Positions 7,998 through 17,029 of a stretch of 40,407 bases of DNA are shown in pieces; the stretch's first letter is position 1; every line of letters starts with the position of its first letter. The position numbers were made by a program, and so were the translations under genes. Below the pieces are notes generated by a model that worked only from the letters and a program-made list of their open reading frames with translations, was not told where the DNA came from and searched no databases. Source of the stretch: Butyrivibrio sp. CAG:318 (GTDB lineage: Bacteria; Bacillota; Clostridia; Lachnospirales; Lachnospiraceae); contig FR889252.1 of the NCBI GenBank assembly GCA_000431815.1, positions 1-40,407 on the forward strand, in the 5' to 3' direction.

Positions 7998-10370
7998 ATG
8001 AATAATAAAGCACTTAAAACACTCGAATACAACAAAATAACAGACCGTCTTGCATCACATGCATCATCGGAGCCGGGCATTAAGCTGTGCCGGGAATTGC
8101 AGCCAATGATGGATATGGACGAGATAAACTCAGCACTTAAGCAGACATCGGATGCGGTATCCAGGATTTTCAGGCATGGAAGCATTTCTTTTGCCGGACT
8201 CAAGGACATAAGACCTCTTACCAAGGCTCTTGAAGTCGGTAGCGCACTTGGGATGTCCGAACTGCTGGACATATGCTCATTGTTAAAGGTTGCTGCCGGG
8301 GCACGCAGATACGGTGTCTCAGAGGATGAAGCCGCTGACAGCTTAAGCGGATCGTTTAATGTCATATATGATATAGCAGACGTCCGCCGGGAGATAGAAC
8401 GCTGTATCCTCTCCGAGGATGAGATTGCGGATGATGCCAGCGCAGAGCTTAAGAACATCCGCAGGCAGATGCGCATATGCACCGAGAGAATCCGTACCGA
8501 ACTTAACAGCATGCTTAACGGAAGTGACAGGACATATCTTCAGGAGGCCGTTATCACTACGCGTGGCGGACGATACTGTATTCCGGTCAAGGCCGAATAT
8601 AAATCACAGGTTCCCGGAATGGTCCACGACCAGTCCAAGGCCGGTTCCACATTTTTTATTGAACCTATGTCCGTAGTGCGCCTTAATAATGAGATACGCG
8701 AATACGAGGTTAAAGAAAGTGAGGAAATTGCGAAGATTCTCGCATCGCTCTCAGCCATGGCAGGCAATTATACAGCAGAGCTTGATGCTGACTATGACAT
8801 TCTCTCACAACTGGATTTTATTTTTGCCAAAGCGAAGCTCTCCTTTGAATACAAAGGAAGCGAACCAATCATGAATACGCGCGGTTATATTAATATCAGG
8901 AAAGGCCGCCACCCGCTCATCGACAGCCGCAAGGTTGTGCCGATAGACGTATCGATCGGTGACGAATATAGCGAACTCATAATAACCGGTCCCAATACCG
9001 GCGGTAAAACAGTAACGCTTAAAACAATCGGGCTTTTTTCACTGTTAGGTCAGTCCGGGCTCCATATACCGGCTGCCGACAATTCGGAGCTGACTGTATT
9101 TAATGATATTTTTGCCGATATCGGTGATGAACAGAGCATTGAACAGAGTCTTTCAACGTTCTCCTCACATATGAAGAACATCATTGAGATACTTGCCAAA
9201 GCTGACAGCAATTCACTCGTCCTTTTTGATGAGCTTTGTGCCGGAACGGATCCTACCGAGGGTGCCGCCCTCGCCATATCCATTCTCACAAGCCTTCATA
9301 AGCTCAGGGTTACAACCGTCGCAACCACGCATTACAGCGAACTTAAGATATTTGCACTTTCAACGGAAGGTGTACAGAACGCCTGCTGTGAATTTGACGT
9401 TGCCACACTTGCACCGACTTACAGGCTTCTTATCGGAATTCCGGGTAAAAGTAACGCTTTTGCTATCTCCGGGAAATTAGGCCTTCCGCAATATATCATA
9501 GATGATGCCAAGGAATCCCTGGCGTCGGAAGATGTCGCATTTGAAGATGTTATATCAGACCTTGAGAAGAGCCGTGTGACAATTGAACGTGAGAAGCTTG
9601 AGCTTGAAGAATATAAGAAAGAAGTTGAAGACCTTAAGAATCAGCTTAAAGCCAAGAATGAACGACTTGATGCGCGTTCTGACAATATACTTCAAAAAGC
9701 GCGTGAAGAGGCTTCTGCCATTCTGCGCGAAGCCAAGGAAACAGCTGATGATGCTATCCGTAAACTCAACAAAGCCAATGCTGCCGGCATGTCGGTGACC
9801 GAGCTTGAGAAGCAGCGTCAACGTATCAAAGATAATATAAACAAAGTCGATAAAGGACGTGTCCTCAAAGCACAGGCGCCGGCCAGACAGCATAAAGCTT
9901 CCGATTTCCATATCGGAGACCGCGTGCATGTCGCCAGCCTTAATCTTGACGGTACGGTTCACACTCTTCCTAATCAGAAGGGCGAACTTAATGTCACTAT
10001 CGGTATCATGAATTATAATGTAAACATGTCCGATCTTACAATAATAGAGGAAGCATCCGAGATGCGCAAGCTCAAGCAGAAGAGCTCCGGTATCGGAAAG
10101 CTTAAGATGAGCAAGACAGCTTCCATATCGCCTGAGATCAATCTTATCGGAATGACATCGGACGAAGCCATAATGACGCTTGACAAGTACCTTGATGATG
10201 CTTTTCTCTCACACATATCACCTGTGAGAATCGTGCACGGCAAGGGTTCAGGCATATTGCGGAATGCCGTCCATAACTACCTTAAGCGCCAGAAGCATGT
10301 CAAATCGTTCAGGCTGGGTTCATTCGGCGAAGGCGATTACGGTGTCACAATTGTAGAATTCAAAGATTAG
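7998..10370 (+). CDS. mutS2: MutS2 family ATPase/endonuclease with Smr domain
   Basis: About 790 residues, the usual length. MutS2 binds branched DNA or collided ribosomes, depending on species. It limits homologous recombination and, in Bacillus, splits stalled ribosomes for rescue. Visible parts are an N-terminal lever/clamp region, the Walker A GPNTGGKTVTLKT (about residue 335), the Walker B LVLFDELCAGTDP, an ATTHYSELK switch, a long charged coiled coil (about 510-640), a KOW-like linker and a C-terminal Smr nuclease domain with LIGMTSDEA and IVHGKGSGILR. The ATG at 7998 matches family starts (MNNKALKTLEYNKI). A TTG 15 bases earlier is open but less likely. Ten bases downstream the response regulator begins, so the three rightward genes may share transcripts. 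Confidence 0.92.
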   Translation: MNNKALKTLEYNKITDRLASHASSEPGIKLCRELQPMMDMDEINSALKQTSDAVSRIFRHGSISFAGLKDIRPLTKALEVGSALGMSELLDICSLLKVAAGARRYGVSEDEAADSLSGSFNVIYDIADVRREIERCILSEDEIADDASAELKNIRRQMRICTERIRTELNSMLNGSDRTYLQEAVITTRGGRYCIPVKAEYKSQVPGMVHDQSKAGSTFFIEPMSVVRLNNEIREYEVKESEEIAKILASLSAMAGNYTAELDADYDILSQLDFIFAKAKLSFEYKGSEPIMNTRGYINIRKGRHPLIDSRKVVPIDVSIGDEYSELIITGPNTGGKTVTLKTIGLFSLLGQSGLHIPAADNSELTVFNDIFADIGDEQSIEQSLSTFSSHMKNIIEILAKADSNSLVLFDELCAGTDPTEGAALAISILTSLHKLRVTTVATTHYSELKIFALSTEGVQNACCEFDVATLAPTYRLLIGIPGKSNAFAISGKLGLPQYIIDDAKESLASEDVAFEDVISDLEKSRVTIEREKLELEEYKKEVEDLKNQLKAKNERLDARSDNILQKAREEASAILREAKETADDAIRKLNKANAAGMSVTELEKQRQRIKDNINKVDKGRVLKAQAPARQHKASDFHIGDRVHVASLNLDGTVHTLPNQKGELNVTIGIMNYNVNMSDLTIIEEASEMRKLKQKSSGIGKLKMSKTASISPEINLIGMTSDEAIMTLDKYLDDAFLSHISPVRIVHGKGSGILRNAVHNYLKRQKHVKSFRLGSFGEGDYGVTIVEFKD

Positions 10371-10380
10371 GGAGATTATT

Positions 10381-11118
10381 ATGCCAGAAAAACAGAGAAT
10401 ACTCATCGTTGATGATGATGAAAATATAGCTGAACTCATTTCACTCTACCTCATTAAGGAGTGCTATGATACAAGAATCGTAAATGACGGAGAAAGTGCA
10501 CTTACCGCATTCAGTGAATTCGCACCAAACCTGATTCTTCTCGACCTTATGCTCCCGGGCATTGACGGGTATCAGGTATGCCGCGAAATTCGCAAAACTA
10601 ACGACACTCCGATAATCATGCTTTCCGCCAAAGGTGAAATTTTTGATAAAGTACTGGGGCTTGAACTCGGTGCCGACGATTATATGATAAAACCTTTTGA
10701 TTCCAAAGAGCTTGTTGCGCGCGTCAAAGCCGTCTTACGCAGATACTCTGTTCCTGCTGCAATACCTTCCGCGAATCCGGAACCGGCCGCAGGTTCGGAG
10801 CGTACCGGCGAATATGTTGAATATCCGGATCTTCTCATTAATATGAGTAATTATTCGGTTATGTATATGGGGCATGAAATCGATATGCCGCCCAAGGAAA
10901 TTGAACTTCTTTATTTTCTGGCATCATCGCCTAACCAGGTTTTTACCAGAGAACAGCTTCTCGACCATATCTGGGGATATGACTACATCGGCGATACCCG
11001 TACCGTTGATGTGCATATAAAGAGAATCCGTGAGAAAATTCACGACCATGAATCATGGAGCATCGGAACCGTATGGGGAATAGGTTATAAATTCGAAACG
11101 TCCAAGAAGAGGAAATAA
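10381..11118 (+). CDS. OmpR/PhoB-type response regulator
   Basis: A 245-residue DNA-binding response regulator. The receiver domain (about 6-118) has the acidic pair DDD at 11-13, the phosphoacceptor Asp55 in LILLDLMLPG, and the conserved lysine in KPF. A linker of about 25 residues rich in Pro and Ala follows. The C-terminal winged helix (about 148-242) has the DxPPKEIELLYFLASSPNQ and DHIWGYDYIGDTRTVDVHI motifs of the OmpR/PhoB class. The ATG has GGAG upstream. The stop overlaps the start of the histidine kinase by one base in TAATG, implying translational coupling. The stimulus is not evident from sequence. Confidence 0.92.
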   Translation: MPEKQRILIVDDDENIAELISLYLIKECYDTRIVNDGESALTAFSEFAPNLILLDLMLPGIDGYQVCREIRKTNDTPIIMLSAKGEIFDKVLGLELGADDYMIKPFDSKELVARVKAVLRRYSVPAAIPSANPEPAAGSERTGEYVEYPDLLINMSNYSVMYMGHEIDMPPKEIELLYFLASSPNQVFTREQLLDHIWGYDYIGDTRTVDVHIKRIREKIHDHESWSIGTVWGIGYKFETSKKRK

Positions 11119-12530
11119 TGAAAAACAGGCTGATTTACAAATTCATATTAAGTTTTGCCGCTGCTACGCTTGTGGCTTTCCTTGTTATGTCATATGTTAT
11201 ACCTAAAATCACATTGAACAAAGCCTTACAGAGCGAATCCGACAAATTATATGTCAAAGCAACATCCATTGCGTCAGATTACGGTACCGGATATTTTTCA
11301 AACCGCTCCGAATCTGCCAGAATCGGAACCATATTCGATGCTCTCGGCAAATATATCGGATGTGATATAATGCTGCTGTCTTCCAACGGAGACGTTCTTA
11401 TCGACACAGGACATACATACGCTGCTGCCATCGCGGATTTTGATCCGGCTGATGCCGGAAACGGTCACTATGTCCGCGGTACATTCCATGATATTTATAA
11501 AGAAGACCAGATATCCGTATTCTATCCGGTAGAATACCGCTTTACGGTTCAGGGATATGTCGTTATAAATAAACCCGTTTCTGAAATCCGCCGCAGCATC
11601 ACACCTTATTCCAACTATAATTATTTTACCTTCCTTATAACGGTGATTTCCTTATCCATTATTATTTTTCTCTACGCAATGGAGATAATAAGACCCCTCA
11701 ACAAACTGACCAAAGCTGTTTCCGCATATGCCAAAGGCGATTTTAGTATCAAAACAAAGCTGGGACGCAGCGATGAGCTCGGACGCTTGTCGGATTCACT
11801 TGACTATATGGCTATGGAGCTCGATAATCTTAATGATTATCAGAAAAAATTCATAGCCAACATATCGCATGATTTCCGCTCTCCTCTCACCTCGATCAAG
11901 GGTTATCTGGAGGCCATGCTGGACGGCACCATTCCTCCTGAAATGCAGGGCAGATATCTTAATATTGTAATATCTGAAACAGAGCGCCTTACAAAGCTCA
12001 CGAATAACCTGCTTACCATGAACAGTCTTAATAACGGTTCGGTTCTTGATATAAGTGATTTTGATATAACCGCAATCATCCGCCAGACGATAGGTACTTG
12101 CGAAGGCATCTGTGAGAAGAAAAACATTAAATTCAAACTCGTATTCTCCGACAAGGCACTTATGGTTACCGCTGACCAGAGCAAAATCCAGCAGGTCATC
12201 TACAATCTTGTGGATAATGCCATCAAATTCAGCAATGCAGATTCGTCCATCATTATTTCCGCTTACGAAAAAGGCGACAAAATAATGGTTTCCGTAAAAG
12301 ATTTCGGTATCGGAATTCCTAAGGGCAGCATTTCCAAAATATGGGACCGATTCTACAAGACTGATCTGTCCAGGGGAAAAGATAAAAAAGGCACGGGGCT
12401 TGGTCTTGCTATCGTAAAAGATATCATCAAGGCCCATGATGAATATATAGACGTAATAAGCACGGAAGGTGTCGGAACAGAGTTCATCTTCGGCCTCCCG
12501 CGCTCTAAAAAGCAAAGTGGTAATTATTAA
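11118..12530 (+). CDS. Membrane sensor histidine kinase
   Basis: A 470-residue class I sensor kinase that should phosphorylate the response regulator just upstream. Membrane helices at about 7-29 and 170-190 flank an extracytoplasmic sensor of about 140 residues that I do not recognise but which has a PAS-like (dCache/sCache style) length. A HAMP segment (about 190-240) leads to the HisKA site with His251 in NISHDFRSPLTSIKG, then the HATPase domain with N box NLVDNAIKF, G1 DFGIGI and G2 GTGLGLAIV. All catalytic motifs are intact. It ends four bases before the convergent stop of trmL, leaving no space for an independent terminator hairpin between the two genes. Confidence 0.92.
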   Translation: MKNRLIYKFILSFAAATLVAFLVMSYVIPKITLNKALQSESDKLYVKATSIASDYGTGYFSNRSESARIGTIFDALGKYIGCDIMLLSSNGDVLIDTGHTYAAAIADFDPADAGNGHYVRGTFHDIYKEDQISVFYPVEYRFTVQGYVVINKPVSEIRRSITPYSNYNYFTFLITVISLSIIIFLYAMEIIRPLNKLTKAVSAYAKGDFSIKTKLGRSDELGRLSDSLDYMAMELDNLNDYQKKFIANISHDFRSPLTSIKGYLEAMLDGTIPPEMQGRYLNIVISETERLTKLTNNLLTMNSLNNGSVLDISDFDITAIIRQTIGTCEGICEKKNIKFKLVFSDKALMVTADQSKIQQVIYNLVDNAIKFSNADSSIIISAYEKGDKIMVSVKDFGIGIPKGSISKIWDRFYKTDLSRGKDKKGTGLGLAIVKDIIKAHDEYIDVISTEGVGTEFIFGLPRSKKQSGNY

Positions 12531-12534
12531 ATTA

Positions 12535-13029
12535 TTAATCCCAGTTAAATGTTCTCGGGCATCCCTGCATCTTCAGACCCATAAAATCATTCTGACGTAA
12601 TGCCTCGTAGAGAACAATCGCAACCGAGTTGGACAGATTCAGCGACCTGATGTCGCCCCACATAGGAATCCTGACACAGGTATCCTGATGTTCTTTAAGA
12701 ATCCTCTCCGGTATTCCCGCACTTTCTTTGCCAAACATTATATAACAGTTATCCTCGTATTGCACATCCGAATAACATCTGGCTGCTTTAGTGGTCGCCA
12801 TGTAAATATGTGCATCGGGATTACGCTGCATAAAATCATCGAAATCCCTGTAAACCGTAACATCCAGTTTGTCCCAATAATCAAGTCCGGCTCTTTTTAC
12901 CATCTTATCGTTAATGCGAAATCCCATCGGCTCGATAAGATGAAGTCTTGTATTGGTCGCCACACATGTACGTCCTATATTGCCCGTATTGGCAGGCATT
13001 TCCGGCTCCAGTAACACAATATTCAACAT
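12535..13029 (-). CDS. trmL: tRNA (cytidine/uridine-34-2'-O)-methyltransferase TrmL
   Basis: A 164-residue SPOUT-family enzyme, the usual length for TrmL (YibK/CspR). It 2'-O-methylates the wobble nucleotide of tRNA-Leu isoacceptors using SAM. Visible motifs are the N-terminal LLEPEMPANTGNIGRTC, the middle HLIEPMGF and the C-terminal trefoil-knot motifs FGKESAGIPE and IPMWGDIRSLNLSNS. The start is two bases after the stop of the upstream cheX-like gene, so the pair is translated from one message. It is convergent with the histidine kinase gene. Confidence 0.9.
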   Translation of the reverse strand: MLNIVLLEPEMPANTGNIGRTCVATNTRLHLIEPMGFRINDKMVKRAGLDYWDKLDVTVYRDFDDFMQRNPDAHIYMATTKAARCYSDVQYEDNCYIMFGKESAGIPERILKEHQDTCVRIPMWGDIRSLNLSNSVAIVLYEALRQNDFMGLKMQGCPRTFNWD

Positions 13030-13031
13030 AA

Positions 13032-13493
13032 TCAGTCCTCTTTCAACGCGATATCAACTTCAATAAGCTTATCCCCGTCGAAAAACATAGGCATACATAT
13101 ATTCTCAGTATATATCTGCTCCATCTTGAAATTACCCCGTATTATCGCAGGCGGAGTAATATCGATTGTCACACCTTTGGTAGAAAGAACTGTCGCCGCA
13201 TTGCCAAGTATCATATTACTAAGCTCGCTTAATGCACTGAGCGAAAGCTCGTCCAGCTTATCTACAGGCATCATACACATCTTGGATGCCAGTTCGCATG
13301 CCACTTCGTTATTAACAGCAATAAGCACCTGTCCTTTGACTTGTCCGGTAATACCTATGCATATTACAAGAACATTATCCTCGAATGTATTTGTTTTAAC
13401 ATAAGGCTTGCCCGGTTTAAGCGCAAGTCCGCATGCTGTCTGAAGCACACTCGCCGCTGACACGAGGAATGCATTAACATATTCTGAATTCAT
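13032..13493 (-). CDS. cheX: CheX-type chemotaxis phosphatase
   Basis: A 153-residue protein of the CheC/CheX/FliY family. These dephosphorylate CheY-P in flagellar chemotaxis. The single phosphatase helix motif ExxN is seen as Glu90-x-x-Asn93 in LSELSNMILGNAA. One ExxN motif and the overall length point to CheX rather than CheC (two motifs). The N terminus (MNSEYVNAFLVSAASVL) is also CheX-like. No other chemotaxis gene lies nearby; it is cotranscribed with trmL. CheX-like proteins also occur beside non-chemotactic response regulators, so its partner could be another receiver protein. Confidence 0.82.
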   Translation of the reverse strand: MNSEYVNAFLVSAASVLQTACGLALKPGKPYVKTNTFEDNVLVICIGITGQVKGQVLIAVNNEVACELASKMCMMPVDKLDELSLSALSELSNMILGNAATVLSTKGVTIDITPPAIIRGNFKMEQIYTENICMPMFFDGDKLIEVDIALKED

Positions 13494-13525
13494 CTGTTAG
13501 AACCTCCAATAGCATTTATATGCTT

Positions 13526-14689
13526 TTATCTAAGTGTATTAATAAATTCTTCCAGTCTCTCCATAGCTGTCTTAAGATTGCTGAGTGAACTTGCATAAGA
13601 CATTCTTAAGAATCCCTCACCGCACTCTCCGAATGCCGTTCCCGGCACTATCGCAACCTTATATTCTTTAAGGAATCTCATTGCAAATTCCTCCGATGTC
13701 ATACCGAATTCCGCAATATTAGGGAAAATATAAAATGCTCCAAACGGTTCAAAACATTTAAGTCCCATACCGCGCAGTCTGGTAAGCATAAATCTTCTTC
13801 TCTGGTCGTACTCATCACGCATATGCTCTATATTCTCATCACAATGTCTAAGAGCTTCAACCGCAGCATACTGGCTGTTAGTCGGTGCACACATGATTGC
13901 GAACTGATGTATTTTGAGCATCTGTTTGATAATCGGAGCCGGTCCGCAGGCATATCCGAGTCTCCATCCGGTCATTGCGTGGGACTTGGAAAATCCGTTT
14001 ATCACTATCGTTCTGTCCGTCATTCCCGGAATAGATGCGATTGAACAATGATGTTCACCGCCGTATGTGAGTTCCGAATATATCTCATCTGATACAACAA
14101 AAATATCTTTATCTATACATATCTGTGCTATCTTCTCAAGTTCTTCCTTCGGCATGATTGCACCGGTAGGGTTATTAGGAAACGGAAATACAAGTATCTT
14201 CGTCTTCGGCGTAATCGCGGAAAGAAGTTCTTCAGGTGTGAGCCTGAACTCATTCTCCTCCTTAAGATTAACCAGTACGGGTGTTGCATCTGCAAGGACC
14301 GCACATGGCAGATATGATACATAGCTCGGCTGCGGAATGATAACCTCGTCTCCGGGATTAAGCATCGCCCTGAATGCGAGGTCAATTGCTTCACTTCCAC
14401 CAACTGTTATAAGTGTCTCACCGTCAGGATTATAATTCAGGCCATATCTTCTGTTCAGGAAATTACAGATTTCCGTTCTTAATTCGGAAAGTCCGGCATT
14501 ACTTGTGTAATATGTCCTTCCTTTTTCGAGTGAATATATTCCTTCTTCCCTGATGCTCCACGGCGTATCAAAATCAGGTTCGCCCACGCCCAGGGAAATA
14601 GCATCTTTCATTTCACTTACTATATCAAAAAATTTACGGATTCCGGATGGCTGAATCCCGACTACTTTGTCTGATAATGGATTTCTCAT
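13526..14689 (-). CDS. Pyridoxal-phosphate aminotransferase, class I/II
   Basis: A 387-residue fold-type I aminotransferase, close in style to the aspartate/aromatic aminotransferase branch of Firmicutes (PatA-like). Visible motifs are EPDFDTP near residue 38, the substrate loop YTSNAGLSELR, FPFPNNPTGA with the Asn that contacts the cofactor, SDEIYSELTY, the Schiff-base lysine in NGFSKSHAMTGWRLGY, and the carboxylate-binding arginine in FLRMSYASS. Substrate cannot be fixed from sequence. Its start overlaps the stop of the Lrp-type regulator by four bases (ATGA), so the regulator and enzyme are coupled and the enzyme probably acts in amino acid metabolism sensed by that regulator. Confidence 0.88.
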   Translation of the reverse strand: MRNPLSDKVVGIQPSGIRKFFDIVSEMKDAISLGVGEPDFDTPWSIREEGIYSLEKGRTYYTSNAGLSELRTEICNFLNRRYGLNYNPDGETLITVGGSEAIDLAFRAMLNPGDEVIIPQPSYVSYLPCAVLADATPVLVNLKEENEFRLTPEELLSAITPKTKILVFPFPNNPTGAIMPKEELEKIAQICIDKDIFVVSDEIYSELTYGGEHHCSIASIPGMTDRTIVINGFSKSHAMTGWRLGYACGPAPIIKQMLKIHQFAIMCAPTNSQYAAVEALRHCDENIEHMRDEYDQRRRFMLTRLRGMGLKCFEPFGAFYIFPNIAEFGMTSEEFAMRFLKEYKVAIVPGTAFGECGEGFLRMSYASSLSNLKTAMERLEEFINTLR

Positions 14690-15168
14690 GGTGTTACCAA
14701 CATCCTTTCGTCATTCTGAGTAACATTAAGTATTGTTCCGTGATCCTTGTATTTCTTAAGCACAAAATGTGTTGATGTGCTGATTACGGAATCAAGCGTG
14801 GCAAGCTTATTGGCCACAAAAAATGCCACTTCCTTCAATGTCTTTCCTTCTATCATAACAGTAAGGTCAAATCCGCCTGACATAAGATATACCGCATGCA
14901 CTTCCGAATAGTTGTAGATGCGCTCTGCTATCATATCAAATCCGTTGCCTCTCTGCGGTGTTACCTTAACCTCAATGAGGGCTGATACTTTCTCCTCGCC
15001 TGTCTTATCCCAGTTGATAAGTGTATGGTATCCGCATATGATATGTTCTTTCTCCATCTCTGCTATTTCATTGGCAACCGCTGCCTCTGACTCGCCAAGC
15101 ATTGCTGCGAGGTCGGCAACATCTATTTTACTGTTTTTCTCAAGAATGGCTAAAATCGTCTCTCTCAT
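14686..15168 (-). CDS. Lrp/AsnC family transcriptional regulator
   Basis: A 160-residue regulator with an N-terminal winged helix (about 1-50; IDVADLAAMLGESEAAV as the HTH core) and a C-terminal RAM/ligand domain (about 62-145; SALIEVKV, VYLMSGGFDLTVMIEG). Family members form octamers that bind amino acids and control amino acid genes, often the adjacent ones and themselves. The gene starts 12 bases after the AIR synthase-like gene and overlaps the aminotransferase start, so all three are likely one operon from the promoter at 16148-16176. Confidence 0.9.
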   Translation of the reverse strand: MRETILAILEKNSKIDVADLAAMLGESEAAVANEIAEMEKEHIICGYHTLINWDKTGEEKVSALIEVKVTPQRGNGFDMIAERIYNYSEVHAVYLMSGGFDLTVMIEGKTLKEVAFFVANKLATLDSVISTSTHFVLKKYKDHGTILNVTQNDERMLVTP

Positions 15169-15180
15169 AACATGTCTCCT

Positions 15181-16113
15181 TTATTTTCTCTCTAAATAAC
15201 TTATCTCTTCATCATTGCAAAGAATTTTATCATTATTATCTGTTGTGTAACCTATGATACATGCAGGCATTCCTTCACGTCTCATAGCTTCAACCAATCC
15301 TGCTCCGTCCGGCGTTACGGCTATAAAGCAGCCCGAAGACTTCATTCTGTACGGGTTCAGGCCCAGATATGTGCTTATCTCAACTATCTCCTGTCGAAAC
15401 GGTATCGCTTTCAAATCCACTCTGAATCCGCGGTGAGTTCCCAGTGCCATATCCCATAATGCTCCGAATATTCCTCCGTCGGATGCATCATGCATAACCT
15501 TAACACCGAACTTTCCCGCGACTGCGGCCTCATCTTCAATAGGAATCCATGCCTCACATTCTTTAACCGGTTCAAGGTATCTCGCCGAAAATCTCGTAAG
15601 AAGCTTACCATACATCTGTTCATCATCAAGTATATATGCCGTCTCTTCTATCCCAACCGTTCCGACTGCCACAATGGCATCACCGGGCGCAGTCTTCGGC
15701 GGATATGCATATTCGTCAGCCTCACCAATTGCGGTTACCGTCACCATGTTATGTGAAAGTCCTTCACACACCTCGGTATGTCCGCCCGTAAGTACGGTAT
15801 GACAATTTCCGCACGCCCTGAGGATATTTCTGGTCATCGCCTTAAGTTCCTGTTCCTCAGCATCTTCCCGCAATAAAAAAGCCGCCTGAATGCCCACAAG
15901 TCTCCCACCCGCGGACCAGATATTGTTAGCTGCCTTATATACAGCCATCCGCAGTGAGATATCATTACCCATCGTTCCGGTCTGCGTACTCGCGATAACC
16001 CTTCCGTCTGATTTTCCAAGGTCAGCGCAGTCTCTGGCCGCAACCGGGCCTCTGCCGATTAGGTTCGTGACACTTCTGTATAAAATATTACCGGGTACCT
16101 TTCCTGTCTGCAT
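15181..16113 (-). CDS. AIR synthase-related (PurM/HypE-fold) protein
   Basis: A 310-residue protein of the PurM/HypE/ThiL/SelD ATP-binding superfamily. It has an N-terminal ATPase half with GNDISLRMAVYKAANNIW, a central TGGHTEV motif that is diagnostic for the HypE-like/AIR-synthase-related group, and a C-terminal half with MHDASDGGIFGALWDMA. Canonical members activate a carbonyl or carbamoyl oxygen with ATP. The C-terminal cysteine that HypE uses for cyanide transfer is not seen, since the protein ends ISYLERK, so this is not true HypE. Its link with an Lrp regulator and aminotransferase suggests amino acid or cofactor metabolism. The exact reaction is unknown. AGAGGA precedes the ATG. Confidence 0.75.
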   Translation of the reverse strand: MQTGKVPGNILYRSVTNLIGRGPVAARDCADLGKSDGRVIASTQTGTMGNDISLRMAVYKAANNIWSAGGRLVGIQAAFLLREDAEEQELKAMTRNILRACGNCHTVLTGGHTEVCEGLSHNMVTVTAIGEADEYAYPPKTAPGDAIVAVGTVGIEETAYILDDEQMYGKLLTRFSARYLEPVKECEAWIPIEDEAAVAGKFGVKVMHDASDGGIFGALWDMALGTHRGFRVDLKAIPFRQEIVEISTYLGLNPYRMKSSGCFIAVTPDGAGLVEAMRREGMPACIIGYTTDNNDKILCNDEEISYLERK

Positions 16114-16147
16114 AAAATCCTCTTAATGCCTTAACTGTAATGTTTTT

Positions 16148-16176
16148 ATTATAACACATATGCGCAATAATTCCAA
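16148..16176 (-). promoter_or_regulatory. Sigma-A promoter of the AIR synthase/Lrp/aminotransferase operon
   Basis: On the minus strand TTGGAA (16171-16176) and a perfect TATAAT (16148-16153) are 17 bases apart. The predicted start is near 16141, about 28 bases before the ATG at 16113 and its AGAGGA ribosome site. This is the strongest promoter match in the window. Confidence 0.8.
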
Positions 16177-16229
16177 ACACTATATTTGTAAAGAATTATG
16201 TTGCCATATCCGGCTTTAAAGGGTATATT

Positions 16230-16328
16230 TTAGGTATATGCTGTCATGACAAGCGGAATTACCATTGCGACAATCAGTAACACTGCTATAATGATAGTCA
16301 CTATTTTAAGACCTTTTTTATTTAACAT
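16230..16328 (-). CDS. Small single-pass membrane peptide, 32 residues
   Basis: A short gene encoding MLNKKGLKIVTIIIAVLL, then IVAMVIPLVMTAYT. It has a lysine-rich head and one membrane helix (about residues 8-28). An AAGGATGATT stretch gives a good ribosome site, and the codons are in phase with an intact stop. It resembles in style the tiny Lys-headed membrane peptides of Firmicutes (DUF4044-like or Prli42-like), but I cannot assign it to either. It is divergent from the TPR-like gene at 16376, sharing a 47-base upstream gap, and sits upstream of the AIR synthase promoter. It may be a regulator or membrane chaperone peptide. Confidence 0.6.
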   Translation of the reverse strand: MLNKKGLKIVTIIIAVLLIVAMVIPLVMTAYT

Positions 16329-16375
16329 AATAATCATCCTTTCTAATCATATATATTTATATCGGAGGTAATTAT

Positions 16376-17029
16376 ATGAACGCAATACCGGCTGTTTTAT
16401 CGGTCTCACATTCCATCGGCTTATGTATACTCATCGGAGTTATCATTCTCTGCCTTGAGATTCTTTATCACCGCAAGAAGGACGAACGTGAAAGAAATAA
16501 CTCCCGCAAGCGGTTCTGGGAAAAAGAAGCCGAAGCAAATTCCGTCCGTAAGAAAGACATCACATTCCTTAATTACATAGATATTCCGCTCGAAAGCCTT
16601 CCGTTCATACATACGGATGATGACGAACTTAATGAATACCAGAATATCGTCAAAGACCTTGCCGGTAAGCGTATTCTTAATCTCGGCGGCATCAGCAATA
16701 CCGATCTCAAATTAGAGTACGGACCGGCCAACCTTCCGGAACTCATGCAGTATGATGACAATTATAACACACTTACCGCAACTCTTGCAAAGTGGGGTTC
16801 CCGCCTCGCTTCAATAGGCATGAGCGACCGCGCGATAATGGTTCTTGAATACTGCGTTGATATAGGTTCTGATGTAAGTCTCGCGTATTACACACTTGCT
16901 GATGAATACCGTAAAAAAGGACGCACCTCGGATATAGACAAGCTTATTAAAAAAGCCGAAAAGCTTGATTCCATAATGAAGAAAGCAATTTTGGAAAAGC
17001 TTAACACTATCCGTTCCTATATTGATTAA
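16376..17029 (+). CDS. Membrane-anchored helical repeat (TPR-like) protein
   Basis: A 217-residue protein with an N-terminal membrane helix (about 10-30), a charged linker (HRKKDERERNNSRKRF) and a C-terminal half built of helical repeats resembling TPRs. The clearest is LASIGMSDRAIMVLEYCVD followed by SLAYYTLADEYRKKGRTSD. The middle part (about 55-120) has no family I recognise. GGAGG precedes the ATG. Its TAA stop at 17027-17029 shares bases with the TAA stop of the convergent exonuclease gene. Function unknown; TPR-like repeats usually bind other proteins at the membrane. Confidence 0.75.
   Translation: MNAIPAVLSVSHSIGLCILIGVIILCLEILYHRKKDERERNNSRKRFWEKEAEANSVRKKDITFLNYIDIPLESLPFIHTDDDELNEYQNIVKDLAGKRILNLGGISNTDLKLEYGPANLPELMQYDDNYNTLTATLAKWGSRLASIGMSDRAIMVLEYCVDIGSDVSLAYYTLADEYRKKGRTSDIDKLIKKAEKLDSIMKKAILEKLNTIRSYID

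Noticed and set aside
11796..12515. Leftward 239-codon frame opposite the histidine kinase
   Set aside because: Antisense shadow of the HisKA/HATPase coding region; the sense frame carries every catalytic motif.
15181..16113. Hydrogenase maturation factor HypE
   Set aside because: The C-terminal cysteine used for cyanide transfer is absent and no other hyp or hydrogenase gene is nearby.
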